DNA of 64,000 nt from Cepaea nemoralis (taxonomy: Eukaryota; Mollusca; Gastropoda; Stylommatophora; Helicidae). The notes under the pieces are model-generated. The model ran no database searches. It was not told the origin of the DNA and worked only from the letters and a program-made list of their open reading frames with translations. The translations under genes and the position numbers were made by a program. Below are positions 12,017 through 23,900 of the stretch, in pieces. Each line of letters starts with the position of its first letter. Position 1 is the first letter of the stretch. The stretch covers positions 499,501 to 563,500 of the forward strand of contig JACEFZ010017449.1 in NCBI GenBank assembly GCA_014155875.1. The letters are read 5' to 3'.

Positions 12017-12050
12017 CCCCCCCCCCCCCACCCCCCCCCCCCCCCCCCCC
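12017..12050. repeat. Poly-C tract with one A interruption
   Basis: 13 C, one A, then 20 C, followed by GCTTTCCC. Confidence 0.9.
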
Positions 12051-12163
12051 GCTTTCCCACGGTTTCTCTTTTGCATCTCAAACCAGTTTAGTTTGATGTT
12101 TCATCTCAAGCTGCTGGCTGCTGGTTCATGTAATGATCAAATTAAGTGGTTAAAATCTCTTAC

Positions 12164-12270
<107 letters not shown>

Positions 12271-12983
12271 GAGCCGGCCCGGCTTCACCCAGTCCCTGGT
12301 GGGGAGCATCTCATTTAATTCATATAAGTAGTCATATAAGCTCCCGTTCCCGACTATCTCTCTGTCTGTCTATCTGTCTGACCCGGCGTGGCTTCGCCCA
12401 GCTCCTGGCGGGGAGCATCTCATTAAATTCACACAGTAACTTAAAAGAATGTCCTTCCACACACCATCAATTATTTTTAATGAAAACTGTTTTTAATGAC
12501 CTACATGACTGTAGATAACTTCTTTAAGCATAAAAAGATGAGTTACAATGTTATGCATTATGCATTATTTTTATGAAAACATTGAAAATGCCTTAAAGAT
12601 TATATCATTATTTATTACAACTCATGTGCCTGTAAATAACTATAGACAAAGAGTTTATAAATCTTTAAAAACGAAGCAACAATATGACTATAAAGTATAT
12701 AGAAATGTTATTAAAAGTTATGCCCCTTGAAATAACTTTTCTAGAGTTAAGTGCCCTTGCTATATAGAAATTATAATTAAAAATGAAATATTAAATTTTA
12801 GTAAGTAAGTAGCCGATTTTACACTAAAAAACTATGACAGAAAGTTGCACAGGAATGAAAAGAAAACGTGTAGAACATTTCATCTCAATCGGATGGACCG
12901 TTCGGGAACGCATAAAGAACGGATGGACATAAGTCTCTTTTATAGATATAGAAGAGGAGGATGAAAAAATAAGAAGGAGGAGA

Positions 12984-13078
12984 TAAAGAAAGAAAGAAAG
13001 GAAAAAGAAAGAAAGAAAGAAAGAAAAAGCAAGAAAGAAAGAAAGGAAAAAAGAAAGAAAGAAAGAAAGAAAGAAACA
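12984..13078. repeat. (GAAA)n microsatellite
   Basis: Imperfect AAAG/GAAA repeats of about 95 bp. The Phe-rich minus ORF here is an artefact. Confidence 0.9.
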
Positions 13079-13794
13079 AAGATGCCTTTTTTTCTTCTGA
13101 ATTTCCTCATCCTATTCTGACCCGGGTCACCGAATCAATCACTAACCAAAACACGCGTGGTGGTATTTTCTATGATAGCGCAACCCTGCCCCCCTTACCC
13201 CTCATTCCCCGCTCCCCCTACCGAGCACTCCTACCTTCCCACTTCAGTTGGCTTCCACCCTGGCTACACTACCCCAGAAGTTTCCAGCTTTTGATTGGTG
13301 GTGCTGGGGGTTGGCGTTGGGGTGGTGGTGTTTGGAACGGGCGCACGAATTGTTACCGCAGCCTCCCCTGCGCTGTCTGTCCACATAATCCTGTATAACT
13401 GACTGGAGCATGCGCTAACGATTCAGCTGATATAACTTGTGGCAATACCTGGCAGCAACAAACAATTCTTAATTAAAAGAAAGAAAATAAACTACATGCG
13501 CAAAACTGTACCCCCACCTCATCTCCACACGGGTAGCTTAGAGTGCACAATGGCTTACCCAACATTCCCTAGGTTGTCCTTGCAGAAGAAGTGCATTGAC
13601 ATAAACACTGACATGTTTTGAAGTGGGGAGAAACTTATCTACCTGTCACAAGATTGTTTGGGGTGGGTGCAACCGCAGTAAAGCTGTGAAAATGGGATGA
13701 GTGAATCAACGAGAACAGGAAGTAGAATTGTGAAGCTTTTCCAGAAAACTATCACATTTCTTGTGTTCACTCCCTTTGAACTCCAGAGTAGTCC

Positions 13795-14025
13795 CCCCTA
13801 GACCGATTTTTGCGTTTGAATTAACTTTCCGTATTACCAGTGTCCCTCGCCATCAGGCAACCCCATTCCTATTTCAGAGGTAATTGTAATTTACGTCCCT
13901 TAATCAAGGACGAGAAGTAAAAATTTTAGTCCAACTGATGGTGTTAGGCTTGAACCAGTTACCTTGCAATCAAAGCACCGGAAGATTAAGAGCGAGCGCT
14001 CTTGTCCATTCGGCCATACTGACCT
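13795..14025 (-). repeat. SINE family A copy
   Basis: Minus-oriented, with the antisense head CATTCGGCCATACTGACC at its right end, GCGAGCGCTCTTGTCC, and body landmarks GTCCCTCGCCATCAGGC and CAAGGACGAGAAGTAAA. Confidence 0.8.
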
Positions 14026-14144
14026 CTACTGTCGCATGTTGTTACTCGTGGTTGTGTTCTAGTCTAGGGTTGCCAGATCTTGGAGCTGAGACACCGGAAC
14101 GTTTCTCTCAGAATCAACGATGTTACACAAAATGATAGTTTCTC

Positions 14145-14345
14145 TCACTATCATCATCGTGTGCCCCGCCAAGTGGCGTAGTCGTTCATGTCTCTCCACA
14201 GATCTCTGTGGTCGGTGTTCCTGATCCACTCCGTTGATGATATTCCTCCATGCCACTGTCTCAGTCTATCCAGCACCATTTCTGTCGACCTGCCTCTGCC
14301 TTTTCTCTCATTGATCTTTCCAGTTTATGTTTTCCGGTGCCTTTC
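14145..14345 (-). pseudogene. LINE 3'-end fragment (L1-like)
   Basis: Antisense fragment in which the sense strand reads into the same terminal motif as other LINE 3' ends (…GTGGAGAGACATGAACGACT…GGCGGGGCACACGATGATGA). Decayed and 5'-truncated. The 3' CATGATGATGA-type tail is retained. Confidence 0.55.
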
Positions 14346-14900
14346 TTCAAACTATTAGACCAAATAATGTTGTTTGTATCTTTCTTCTAGTTGGATATAC
14401 TGTTTTGTTTTTGTTAGACTCTTTCAGGCGATCCCTGTTAATTATTCTGGCAGACTAAAGCATTTGGATCATTCGTCATAGGAACCACTTTTCGTTGCTT
14501 CTAGGCGCTTTGTAATTCATTCATTAACATTCCATGATCCACTGCCATACAGCACTAAGCCTTGTAATACTCATTGTCCATGATTCACTGCCATACTCGC
14601 ACTAGGATACGGCTTGTACTACTCCACCCGAAGCCGCTGGAACAATGGGTGTGTGTGTGGGGGGGGGGGGGGGGTGTTGGGTTTGATGAGCGCCGCCCAA
14701 CATCCGGCGTTAACCGATGACTGTTAGTACTGCCATACGGTAGCTCAGTCATATCTGACTAAGATCCGACAGAACAGCCCCTGCCACGGCTGATTATAAT
14801 TAGTGCACATGGTCACTTTTATGATCCCCAAAACGATCCATTTCGTACCCGATACCGCCGATCGGGATGCAAGTGCCAGATCAACAGCTGTGTCTGCGTC
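14346..14900. other. Region between LINE fragment and 78-bp satellite
   Basis: No gene is seen. It holds a 14-nt G run near 14660 and short LINE-like debris. The final 100 bp before the array has no similarity to the repeat unit. Confidence 0.45.
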
Positions 14901-14904
14901 CCCC

Positions 14905-16388
14905 ACGTCTCATTGCTATTCTAGTTGGCCTAAAGTCTTTAATGCAGACCATCAGATACACAATCATGGTCTCTTCAATCCCACGTCTCATTGCTATTCT
15001 AATTGGCCTCAAGTCTTTAATGCAGACCATCAGATACACAATCATGGTCTCTTCAATCCCACGTCTCATTGCTATTCTAATTGGCCTCAAGTCTTTAATG
15101 CAGACCATCAGATACACAATCATGGTCTCTTCAATCCCACGTCTCATTGCTATTCTAATTGGCCTCAAGTCTTTAATGCAGACCATCAGATACACAATCA
15201 TGGTCTCTTCAATCCCACGTCTCATTGCTATTCTAATTGGCCTCAAGTCTTTAATGCAGACCATCAGATACACAATCATGGTCTCTTCAATCCCACGTCT
15301 CATTGCTATTCTAGTTGGCCTCAAGTCTTTAATGCAGACCATCAGATACACAATCATGGTCTCTTCAATCCCACGTCTCATTGCTATTCTAATTGGCCTC
15401 AAGTCTTTAATGCAGACCATCAGATACACAATCATGGTCTCTTCAATCCCACGTCTCATTGCTATTCTAGTTGGCCTCAAGTCTTTAATGCAGACCATCA
15501 GATACACAATCATGGTCTCTTCAATCCCACGTCTCATTGCTATTCTAGTTGGCCTCAAGTCTTTAATGCAGACCATCAGATACACAATCATGGTCTCTTC
15601 AATCCCACGTCTCATTGCTATTCTAGTTGGCCTCAAGTCTTTAATGCAGACCATCAGATACACAATCATGGTCTCTTCAATCCCACGTCTCATTGCTATT
15701 CTAATTGGCCTCAAGTCTTTAATGCAGACCATCAGATACACAATCATGGTCTCTTCAATCCCACGTCTCATTGCTATTCTAGTTGGCCTCAAGTCTTTAA
15801 TGCAGACCATCAGATACACAATCATGGTCTCTTCAATCCCACGTCTCATTGCTATTCTAGTTGGCCTCAAGTCTTTAATGCAGACCATCAGATACACAAT
15901 CATGGTCTCTTCAATCCCACGTCTCATTGCTATTCTAGTTGGCCTCAAGTCTTTAATGCAGACCATCAGATACACAATCATGGTCTCTTCAATCCCACGT
16001 CTCATTGCTATTCTAATTGGCCTCAAGTCTTTAATGCAGACCATCAGATACACAATCATGGTCTCTTCAATCCCACGTCTCATTGCTATTCTAGTTGGCC
16101 TCAAGTCTTTAATGCAGACCATCAGATACACAATCATGGTCTCTTCAATCCCACGTCTCATTGCTATTCTAGTTGGCCTCAAGTCTTTAATGCAGACCAT
16201 CAGATACACAATCATGGTCTCTTCAATCCCACGTCTCATTGCTATTCTAATTGGCCTCAAGTCTTTAATGCAGACCATCAGATACACAATCATGGTCTCT
16301 TCAATCCCACGTCTCATTGCTATTCTAATTGGCCTCAAGTCTTTAATGCAGACCATCAGATACACAATCATGGTCTCTTCAATCCCTC
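14905..16388. repeat. 78-bp minisatellite, 19 tandem units
   Basis: Nineteen tandem copies of a 78-bp unit (for example TCTCATTGCTATTCTAATTG through CTCTTCAATCCCACG). The copies are almost identical: one A/G position (CTAATTGG versus CTAGTTGG) accounts for nearly all differences, and the first copy also has CCTAAAG for CCTCAAG. Because 78 is divisible by 3 and the unit lacks stops in several frames, long ORFs (573, 529 and 508 codons) run through on both strands. These are artefacts of periodicity, not evidence of a protein. The right edge runs without a break into a LINE endonuclease-like reading frame on the minus strand, from which the unit appears to derive. Confidence 0.95.
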
Positions 16389-16600
16389 GTCGATTCCCTC
16401 CTCCCACCGCCCACCTCCACCCTGTATACTCCCATTCTCTGTTCTGGACGTTATAATCCCCAGCGATAAGAAGTTTTCCACCTGTGAAGTCCTCCAGCTC
16501 CTTGAGCCAGTAAATCCGCCCTGAAGCACATCGAACCGCATTTCCTCCGCTAGCCTTGGTAGTATATATTTGTTCCCACGATCACGGTCACGTTAAGCTA
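16380..16600 (-). pseudogene. LINE endonuclease-domain fragment
   Basis: Minus-strand translation from about 16590 to 16380 includes SGGNAVRCASGRIYWLKEL and KLLIAGDYNVQNREW. This matches the GDFN-type catalytic motif region of the apurinic-like endonuclease of non-LTR retrotransposons. It continues in the same frame into NRRGIEETMIVYLM, which is the start of the 78-bp satellite unit. The rest of the LINE is missing. Confidence 0.6.
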
Positions 16601-16714
16601 TGGATGCAGGTGGTGGATGGAGTTGAAGAGTAGCCAACATATAGTTGTTGGCTATAGTCTAAAATTTCATGACGGTAAGCAGATGATCTCTTTTTTTTTT
16701 GTGTGGAGGCAATG

Positions 16715-16865
16715 ACTACGGTCATCAACCACTATGGTCACTGCTAAGAAGAAAAGCAATGGCAAATTACCTTCTTTACAGTTTCGCCACGACTCCGGTG
16801 ATCGCGTGAGATGGCGAAACATGACCGCTTACGCTTATCAGCAAAGACACATGATGATGATGGAG
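16715..16865 (+). pseudogene. LINE L1 3'-end fragment
   Basis: Contains GACTCCGGTGATCGCGTGAG, ATGGCGAAACATGACCGCTT and a terminal CACATGATGATGATGG tail. These are collinear with the 3' end of the open LINE at 37808-38910 and the copies at 47395 and 60285. Confidence 0.7.
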
Positions 16866-17392
16866 AGAACAGTGGAGGGGGCGCATGTGTTAGAGAATGA
16901 CAACTGTACAATTCTGGACTAGAGAAAGCCTATATGAATGTCCTATTTAGAATCAAGTCTGCAGTAGATGAAAGCTCATTACAGCCGAGCTTTCAATGCG
17001 AAGATGACACTGCATGATGATGGTGATAACGAGTAGAAGAAGCCCCGCTCACCTGTGATCTACACCAATTATTTTCCTGCTGCTACCTGACATTAGGTGA
17101 GGAGGGGAACTGGTCACTCAATCTTATTATGCCTTGGCCTATAATATGGAAACCTAACACTTCACACCCAAAGTAACTGCCATGAGATAACCTTGACCTG
17201 ACAAAGGGCAAGCTTACTGCCACCGGCTCATGGCAACGGGTAACGTAAGTCGTGAACTTGCCAAGAAGGACGCCGTGTTTACATGGACAGGTAATTTAGC
17301 AGTCTGTTTTGTACTGTCACAAAGCAACCACTGTTTGTTGAATGGGGTCTTTGTTTCTGGAGTTTTATCTTCACCCTTTCTTTCCCGAGGAG

Positions 17393-17445
<53 letters not shown>

Positions 17446-17455
17446 TATCATCATC

Positions 17456-17538
<83 letters not shown>

Positions 17539-18059
17539 ATGCCACCGCGATAAGTGAGCGCAACCACTCATGAATCTTCACTGTGGCCTATTTTCAGCAA
17601 CTCCCTTCACCTCACCATAAGTCTGTTCCCAAAGCCCCAAACTTGTGATGTAGTTTTCCCTAAGAGATGTTCCTTTTTCTCTTTCTCTCCAGTGTTAGAG
17701 TAATAGACCAACAAGTCTAATATTGTGACAAGTCCAAAAGAACCCTTTTTTATGATTTTAAATGGTTATTTGTGTCTCCAATGTCTGTAAGAATGTTTTC
17801 ATTTGATCTATTTTCTTTCTAGCTTATTCTTTGCAACCTACGATAATACCACATCTCAACGGGTTTAAACTTCATTTCATATCTTCTGTTTAGTTTAGGC
17901 TACTTGTTTCAGAACCTGGTTAATCTTCCAGGCAATCTAGACCTAGTCCCAGGCAATCTACGTGTGCTGTGTTAAATCATGACGTGGTTACATGTGAATT
18001 GCCCACTGCCAGATGCGATGTTCCAGCACGGACTTGCAAACTGCACTGGTTTTTGAGCT
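16866..18059. other. Intergenic, microsatellite only
   Basis: No gene is supported. The one clear structure is the CAT microsatellite listed separately. Confidence 0.5.
17398..17538. repeat. (CAT)n microsatellite
   Basis: About 47 CAT/ATC units with two single-base interruptions. Poly-His, poly-Asp, poly-Ile and poly-Met ORFs over it are artefacts. Confidence 0.95.
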
Positions 18060-18345
18060 TGGAGAGCGGAAGGAGGTGGTACTTTAGTACTGGGCGGGAG
18101 ACGAGTCTTCACATCAACGGGAGCGGAAGGAGATGGTACTTTAGTACTGGTCGGGAGAAGAGTCTCCACATCCAGGAGAGTGGAAGAAGATGGTACTTTA
18201 GTACTGGTCGGGAGACGAGTCTTCACATCAACGGGAGCGGAAGGAGATGTTACTTTAGTACTGGTCGGGAGAAGAGTCTCCACATCCAGGAGAGTGGAAG
18301 GAGATGGTACTTTAGTACTTCTCGGGAGACGAGTCTCCACATCCA
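18060..18345. repeat. 57-bp minisatellite, left part (about 5 units)
   Basis: Tandem 57-bp units with cores GGAAGGAGATGGTACTTTAG and TACTGGTCGGGAGAAGAGTC, in two alternating edge variants (ATCCAGGAGAGT and ATCAACGGGAGC). Each unit carries two short dyads, GTACT-TT-AGTAC and GGAGA-AGAG-TCTCC. The last unit is cut at ATCCA by the retrotransposon and resumes at 27747. Confidence 0.95.
18341..18345. repeat. Target-site duplication, left copy (ATCCA)
   Basis: 5-bp duplication matching 27747-27751 on the other side of the LTR retrotransposon. Removing the element and one copy restores a perfect minisatellite unit. Confidence 0.95.
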
Positions 18346-20511
18346 TGTCGCGAGATTGCCATGAGTTAAACAGATAAATATTCCCGACGTTTGCTTGGCG
18401 TGTATTTTCAGCACCATTATTTTACTAACTGGAAAAACACCGCGGATGTCAAAATCTCAGGACAATATTTGTAGCTGCACGTGTACATCTATAACGGATT
18501 TGGAACGGTCGGTGTTGATGGTGACAGGTCCTGGCATCGCCTTGATTAGTTTGTCTACATTTGAATGTAAATGGAAGCAGTGGGGTCAGCCCATCTACAC
18601 ATTTGGTGTTGAGTGAGAAGGAAGGGATACACCGAGGTGGCAGTTCATTACCAGTTAGAATCACATATATTGTCACCACGGAACAGAAGATTGACAAGTT
18701 TGTCAACATTTGAATGCAGATGGAAGCCGTGAGATCACAATGGCAGATGTAAAACGGAAGTACTTAGTAGGGAGAAAACAGTACATATGTCAATTCTTGG
18801 TTTCCGGAACATGAAGAGTTTGACGGGGTTATTTGCAACTGTTTGTTGGAAGTCGTCATAAAATTCGCTGGCTTGTTTTGAGAATCTTAACAATTACTGA
18901 CAACTTTGACAGGATTTAAGCCCGGAAAAATAGATCCTTGCAAATGGTTGATATGTCCAAATAACACCTGTGTGGGGGAGAAGAGGATAAAGTCACGTGG
19001 ACAACTTTGGTAGTTTGCCATATAAACTCTAGTTGGGACCAGCTAGGGAGGACTTGAAATTATGCTTTAGTCAGAGTGCCAGGGCACGGCAGCGCCTAGT
19101 GGAAATAATATCTACCGTGTGTTAATTAGTGACTTAATTTTACACGTGCCTATAATGGCAGATGTAGATATGATTGATAGGACTGCAGTGGTGCCATTTA
19201 AGGTATAACCTATTATAATATATTCGTTATAATTACTTTAGGCAGTAGCCTTGTTAAACTATAGTGTGATGATTAGCACTGTTAGTGGAAACTAGCTAGA
19301 GTAGGGAAGTGATACTTGACTCTGTTAGCTAGAATAGATTAGTGAAGTGTTGATAAGCTTTACTAGTTGAGAATTGAGTAATGAGGGATAATTGGGATTT
19401 CCCGTAGGTGTCCCTTGTGGGAGGGGTTCCACATTCTGTTTGCTGATTTTTTCTTTGTCATAACCTGATTCGACTCTAGGTGGGTAGCTAATCTGCTCTA
19501 TGACTAAGTCTAGTTAGCTAACGATCATTAGGCAAGGTGATAGGCTTACACTCAGCCGAAAGAATCATGAACTAGTACTATCACCAGGTGTGTTGTTTCT
19601 ATCCTAGGTTCCCTACCAGATCCAAGGAAGCTCAATAAAGTTTTGGGAAGGAAGAAAATCCCAGTCGGAAGAACACCAGTTCGGCAATCAATAAAGATTG
19701 CTTACAGACGTGATTAAAAGCTAGAGGGAGGTTGATTCACCCAACATAGTGAAGATTACAGTTGCACCATACAGCATTAAACAGTGGTAACGAACCGAGA
19801 ACCGGTTAAGAGTAACTAGTGTTAGTACAGTAACAATTAACATTAGTAATTAGCACTTGCGGACTGAATGGTTCGATGTGCAACGAGGATGATCTGTCGA
19901 CTAACACTTAACTTTACTAACTGTGTAAACACTAGAAAAGAACTTGTGCAGTTGGTTAGAGAACATTAGGAACGGACATTGTGTAGAGTGAATCCGGTCC
20001 ATAAGTAACTGTTCATACCACCGGTGTCTATTTCTCATGTTCATGAAATGGGATTACCAGAGGTCTACAGAAGCAAAGCAGTATCCGGCAGGATGGTTCC
20101 GGCAACGGGTGAGACGTACTTGTTCTGACGTAACGTGCTGTGGTCTATCTTTGCTGTGATCAGCGGACTGATCTGATGTCTGAGAGTCAGATTCTCTACA
20201 CTTTATAGAACACGTCACACATTTTCTTCGCATACACGTCTCATACACGTTACACTTTTATTTTAATAAATTAATCTTTATTAATTTCTAGAAGTAAGAG
20301 TTGTTGAGTATGTTGCGTTGGGGAAGTATGAGAAGGGGGCATAGTACGACAGTGTGAGAGTGATAGGAAAAGGTGTCCATAGGCTGATGGAGTGTGTTGG
20401 ACGGAAGCTGGTGGATTCTCCAGAATATTGAGGGGGGAAAAAAAATAATATTATAATGTGGGTGTCGGATCTCCTCACTCCAGGGACGACACTTTAAAGG
20501 AGGACACGACA
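18346..20511 (+). repeat. 5' long terminal repeat (2166 bp)
   Basis: Begins TGTCGCGAGATTGCC and ends GGACACGACA, giving canonical TG…CA ends. A candidate TATA box (TATAAA, 19021-19026) lies about 675 bp in. AATAAA hexamers occur near 19634, 19690 and 20262. Small ORFs inside recur identically in the 3' LTR and are not genes. Confidence 0.95.
19021..19026 (+). promoter_or_regulatory. Candidate TATA box in the 5' LTR
   Basis: TATAAA in the context GCCATATAAACTCTAG, repeated at 26255-26260 in the 3' LTR. It is the best core promoter candidate for the genomic RNA. The start site is not mapped. Confidence 0.45.
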
Positions 20512-20515
20512 TTAT

Positions 20516-20526
20516 TGGGGGCTCGT
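20516..20526 (+). promoter_or_regulatory. Primer binding site, tRNA-Pro-like
   Basis: TGGGGGCTCGT begins four bases after the 5' LTR. These 11 bases equal the start of the tRNA-Pro PBS familiar from other LTR elements and retroviruses. The match stops there and the next bases (AAACG) belong to the leader repeats. An alternative tRNA cannot be ruled out. Confidence 0.65.
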
Positions 20527-20705
20527 AAACGTGATCTTTGGACAGCGGGATCTATCGTAAACGTGATCTTTGGACAACGAGATCTCTCGTAAACGGGATC
20601 CTTGGACAGCGGGATCTCCCGTAAACGGAATCCTTGGACAGCGAGATCTCCTGCAAGCAGGAACGTTTGACAGGGGGATCTTCTGACAACGGGGTCTTTT
20701 GACAC
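20522..20705 (+). repeat. 32-bp tandem repeats in the retrotransposon leader
   Basis: Four clear units of about 30-32 bp with the pattern CTCGTAAACGTGATCTTTGG, ACAGCGGGAT, then one or two degraded ones (CTGCAAGCAGGAACGTTTGA and so on). The first unit overlaps the PBS. They lie between PBS and gag, where packaging or dimerisation signals usually reside. Confidence 0.85.
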
Positions 20706-20958
20706 GGGATCCTTAGTTATAAGAGGGAGATATCATTTTGGAGAATCCAGCTAGAGTGAATGTGGATAGGGGTTAGGATTAATATCTTACCTGTTCACAC
20801 TTCACACGTCTGCATAGGTCTGTGGTCCTGATTCTACTCTTGTCACTGAGTGAATGTACTGTGTGTGGTAATATCGAGATTTATAGTACTTGTTCATATA
20901 TCGGTATAGTAATTTGCAGTTATATTGTACTAGACCTGCTAGCTTACCTCTCTGTATA

Positions 20959-23900
20959 ATGGCCACCCCTAAACTTAGCACGTTAGAATTAAAGGCAAGG
21001 GGGGAAGAAATGGGATTGGCGGGGTCTGCTCTAACGGATTACATACAGGAAGTGGAGAGAGAGTATCGTCAAGCAGAAAGGGATGATCGAAAGGCCGAGC
21101 TGGAATTGAGAAGGATGGAGTTGGAACAAGCAGCTAAGAAATTGGAAGCTGAGCAAGCAGCTAGGAAATTTGAAGCTGAGCAAGCAGCTAGGAAATTAGA
21201 AGCTGAACAGGAAGCACAGAAAAGGGAGCACGAGTACCGGATGAGGGAACTCGAGTTGAAGAGTCAATCTAATGGAGAAACTGAGGGAGCAGTTGGAGGT
21301 TCCTCCATCCCAGGATCAACACCAGTAGGTGGACATGGGTACCATGCTATGAAGTTTCCTTTAGCGGTCTACGAGGAGGACAAAGAGAAGATTGATCAAT
21401 ACCTTCAACGCTTCGAGGCTATGTCAGTTGCTATGGGTCTGGAGCGTAACAAATGGAATCTTAAGCTATCCCAGGGATTACGCGGGACAGGATACGAGGT
21501 TTATACTCGCCTGCCACCAGGACATGAGAACAATTATGATGAGTTAAAGACGGCTCTGCTGAAACGATTCGAGGTTACATCGCATACCTACCGGAAAAAA
21601 TTTCGAGCAGCGAAACGAGAACCGGGAGAGTTGTTTGCCGCCTACAGTTTGCGTCTTAAATCTTATCTCCATAAGTGGATGGATTTGGCTGGGTTCGCAC
21701 ATGACTATGAGAGTCTGGAAGAGCTCATGGTGGTCGACCAGCTGAAGAAGCAAATGTCTAAACCTCTCAGGACGTTCCTGGGAGAACAAGGAGCGGAACG
21801 TATTGACCTCGTGAATAAATTAGCAGAACGGTTCGTCGAGGTACATGGGGAGGTAGGGGAAAACCTTTCAACCAACACCAAAAGTCAAGAGAAACATGAC
21901 AAGAAGAAAGCCAAAAACTCAGGAACCAAAAAGTGGGAACCTTATGTGCAAAAATCAGAGGATAATTCAGAGAAGAAGAAGGAGGGAAGCAAGAGCACCT
22001 CAAGCTCTACACCTAAACGACCGTGGTCGGAGAAGTGGTGTTCAATTTGTAAGTCACCCTCTCACAATACGAGGGACTGCAAATCGAAGGCTAAGAACCC
22101 TCATTTTGCAGCATGTCAAGTGACTTCCAAGGAGGTTGTCACGGAAAATGCCAAGGTCAACAAGGAAGCTCGCCACCAGGAGAGCTCATTCAAGTCCGAC
22201 AATAGAAAATCTAGGACAGGGAAATGGTGCAACCAATGTCAGTCAAACACGCACAATGCTATTGACTGCAGGGGAAAGTCAGGAGACACTCAATTCGTCG
22301 TGTGCTCAGGAAAACCTAAGGTGGAGCCCACCGAACAGGTCGAGACCGAGGAAGAGACTCCAGACCAGGAAAAACCACCGGTAGTGGAATTGGTAGAGGT
22401 TAACGGTCGTCAAGTGGAGTGTTTATACGACACAGGACTGGACGGGGAGGCCGTGATTTCTGCGGATCTAGTACATCCAGAACAATTCACAGGTGAAACC
22501 TTGGATATACAGCCTGCACAGAAGAGTGCTGTAGTCATGAAGTTGCCCATTGCTAATGTGGAGATTCGGTCACGGTACGTCACCGGCACCATCAAGGCCG
22601 CTGTATTGACCGATCCCATTTTTCCAGTCATCCTAGGTTTCCGGTATGTCTTTCTGGGAATGCCGAGGGAGTCAATCCATATGGGAGCAATGCAGACTCG
22701 CTCTCAGACGAAAACGGAAGAGGCAGACGCAATTGTGACTAACCCAATGCCGGGGGAGCTACGAACTGCCCAGAGTGAGGATGATACTTTACGTCCTTGC
22801 TACAAAAAGCTGCAGAAAAGTGCTGATCCACCAGGACGGGGGCAGTACTACATGAAGAATAGGATACTCTACAGGAGAGCAGGAAGGGGAGACAACCTAT
22901 ACGGTCAGTTGGTCGTCCCGAAAGCTCATCGGTCCCAGATTCTTCATATGGGGCATACCATCTCCTTTAGTGGACACATGGGTATTGCCGCCACCATGCA
23001 GCGGATTTCCTGCCACTACTATTGGCCGGGAATGACAGATGATGTGCGTCGGTATGTGAAGTCATGCCCTGAGTGCCAGAGGGTGGCACCGAAACACTGG
23101 ACAGCACCGGTGATGTTGGGTGAGATGCCCATCATGAACTCTCCTTTCGAGAGGGTAGCCATCGATATCGTGGGTCCACTTCCCAGGACTAGGAAGAGGA
23201 ACATGTATATACTCACAATGGTGGATTGCTGTACAATGTGGGGTGAGGCTATACCGTTGACCACGATTGACTCGAAAAGAGTGGCGGACGCACTGATGGA
23301 GGCCTTTACCAGATTAGGCTTTCCGGATCAAATTCTGACGGACAATGGATCTCAGTTTTGTGGAAAACTCATGGAGGAGGTATTTAGGGTGTTTCACTCT
23401 AACCACATACATACCAGCCCTTACCACCCTCAAGCCAATGGACAAGTAGAGCGTTTCAACGGCACGTTGATGACAATGCTCAGGAAATTAGCGCAGGAAA
23501 AACCTGATAGGTGGGATGAATATATCCCAGCAGCACTCTTTGCCTATCGGGAAGTTCCTCATGGCTCAACAGGACTACCACCCGCTACGTTGCTGTTTGG
23601 TCGTCCAATCAAAGGACCGTTGGAAGCCATGTTGAGGAGTTGGACTGAAGAGGGGACGTCAGAAGAAGTGATCTCATCCTATCAATACGTGGAGGAACTG
23701 AAAGAAAAACTCCACAAGGGATGGACTCTGGCAAATCAAAACTTGAAAAAGGCCAGGAAAAGACATGCGGCTTACTACAACCGTAGGTCTAAAGAAAGAT
23801 CTCTAGAGGTGGGAGATAAAGTCTTGTTGCTACTCCCAACGGGAAACAACAAACTGGAGATAGGTTGGCAAGGACCATTTCCCGTGGAAAGGGTGATATC

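Noticed and set aside
14905..16388. CRISPR array
   Set aside because: Units are contiguous with no unique spacers, and the context is eukaryotic. The same holds for the other minisatellites.
14803..16524. 573-, 529- and 508-codon ORFs as a repeat protein gene
   Set aside because: They exist on both strands because the 78-bp period is divisible by 3. The one variable site is non-synonymous in each frame, and the flanks are LINE-derived.
17230..17581. Poly-His, poly-Asp, poly-Ile and poly-Met ORFs
   Set aside because: Translations of the (CAT)n microsatellite.
18395..18709. Small ORFs of 73 and 86 codons as genes
   Set aside because: They lie inside the 5' LTR and recur at 25629-25943 in the 3' LTR, so they are non-coding LTR sequence.
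20475..20705. 76-codon minus ORF with SLSKDP-type repeats
   Set aside because: Product of the 32-bp leader repeats of the retrotransposon.
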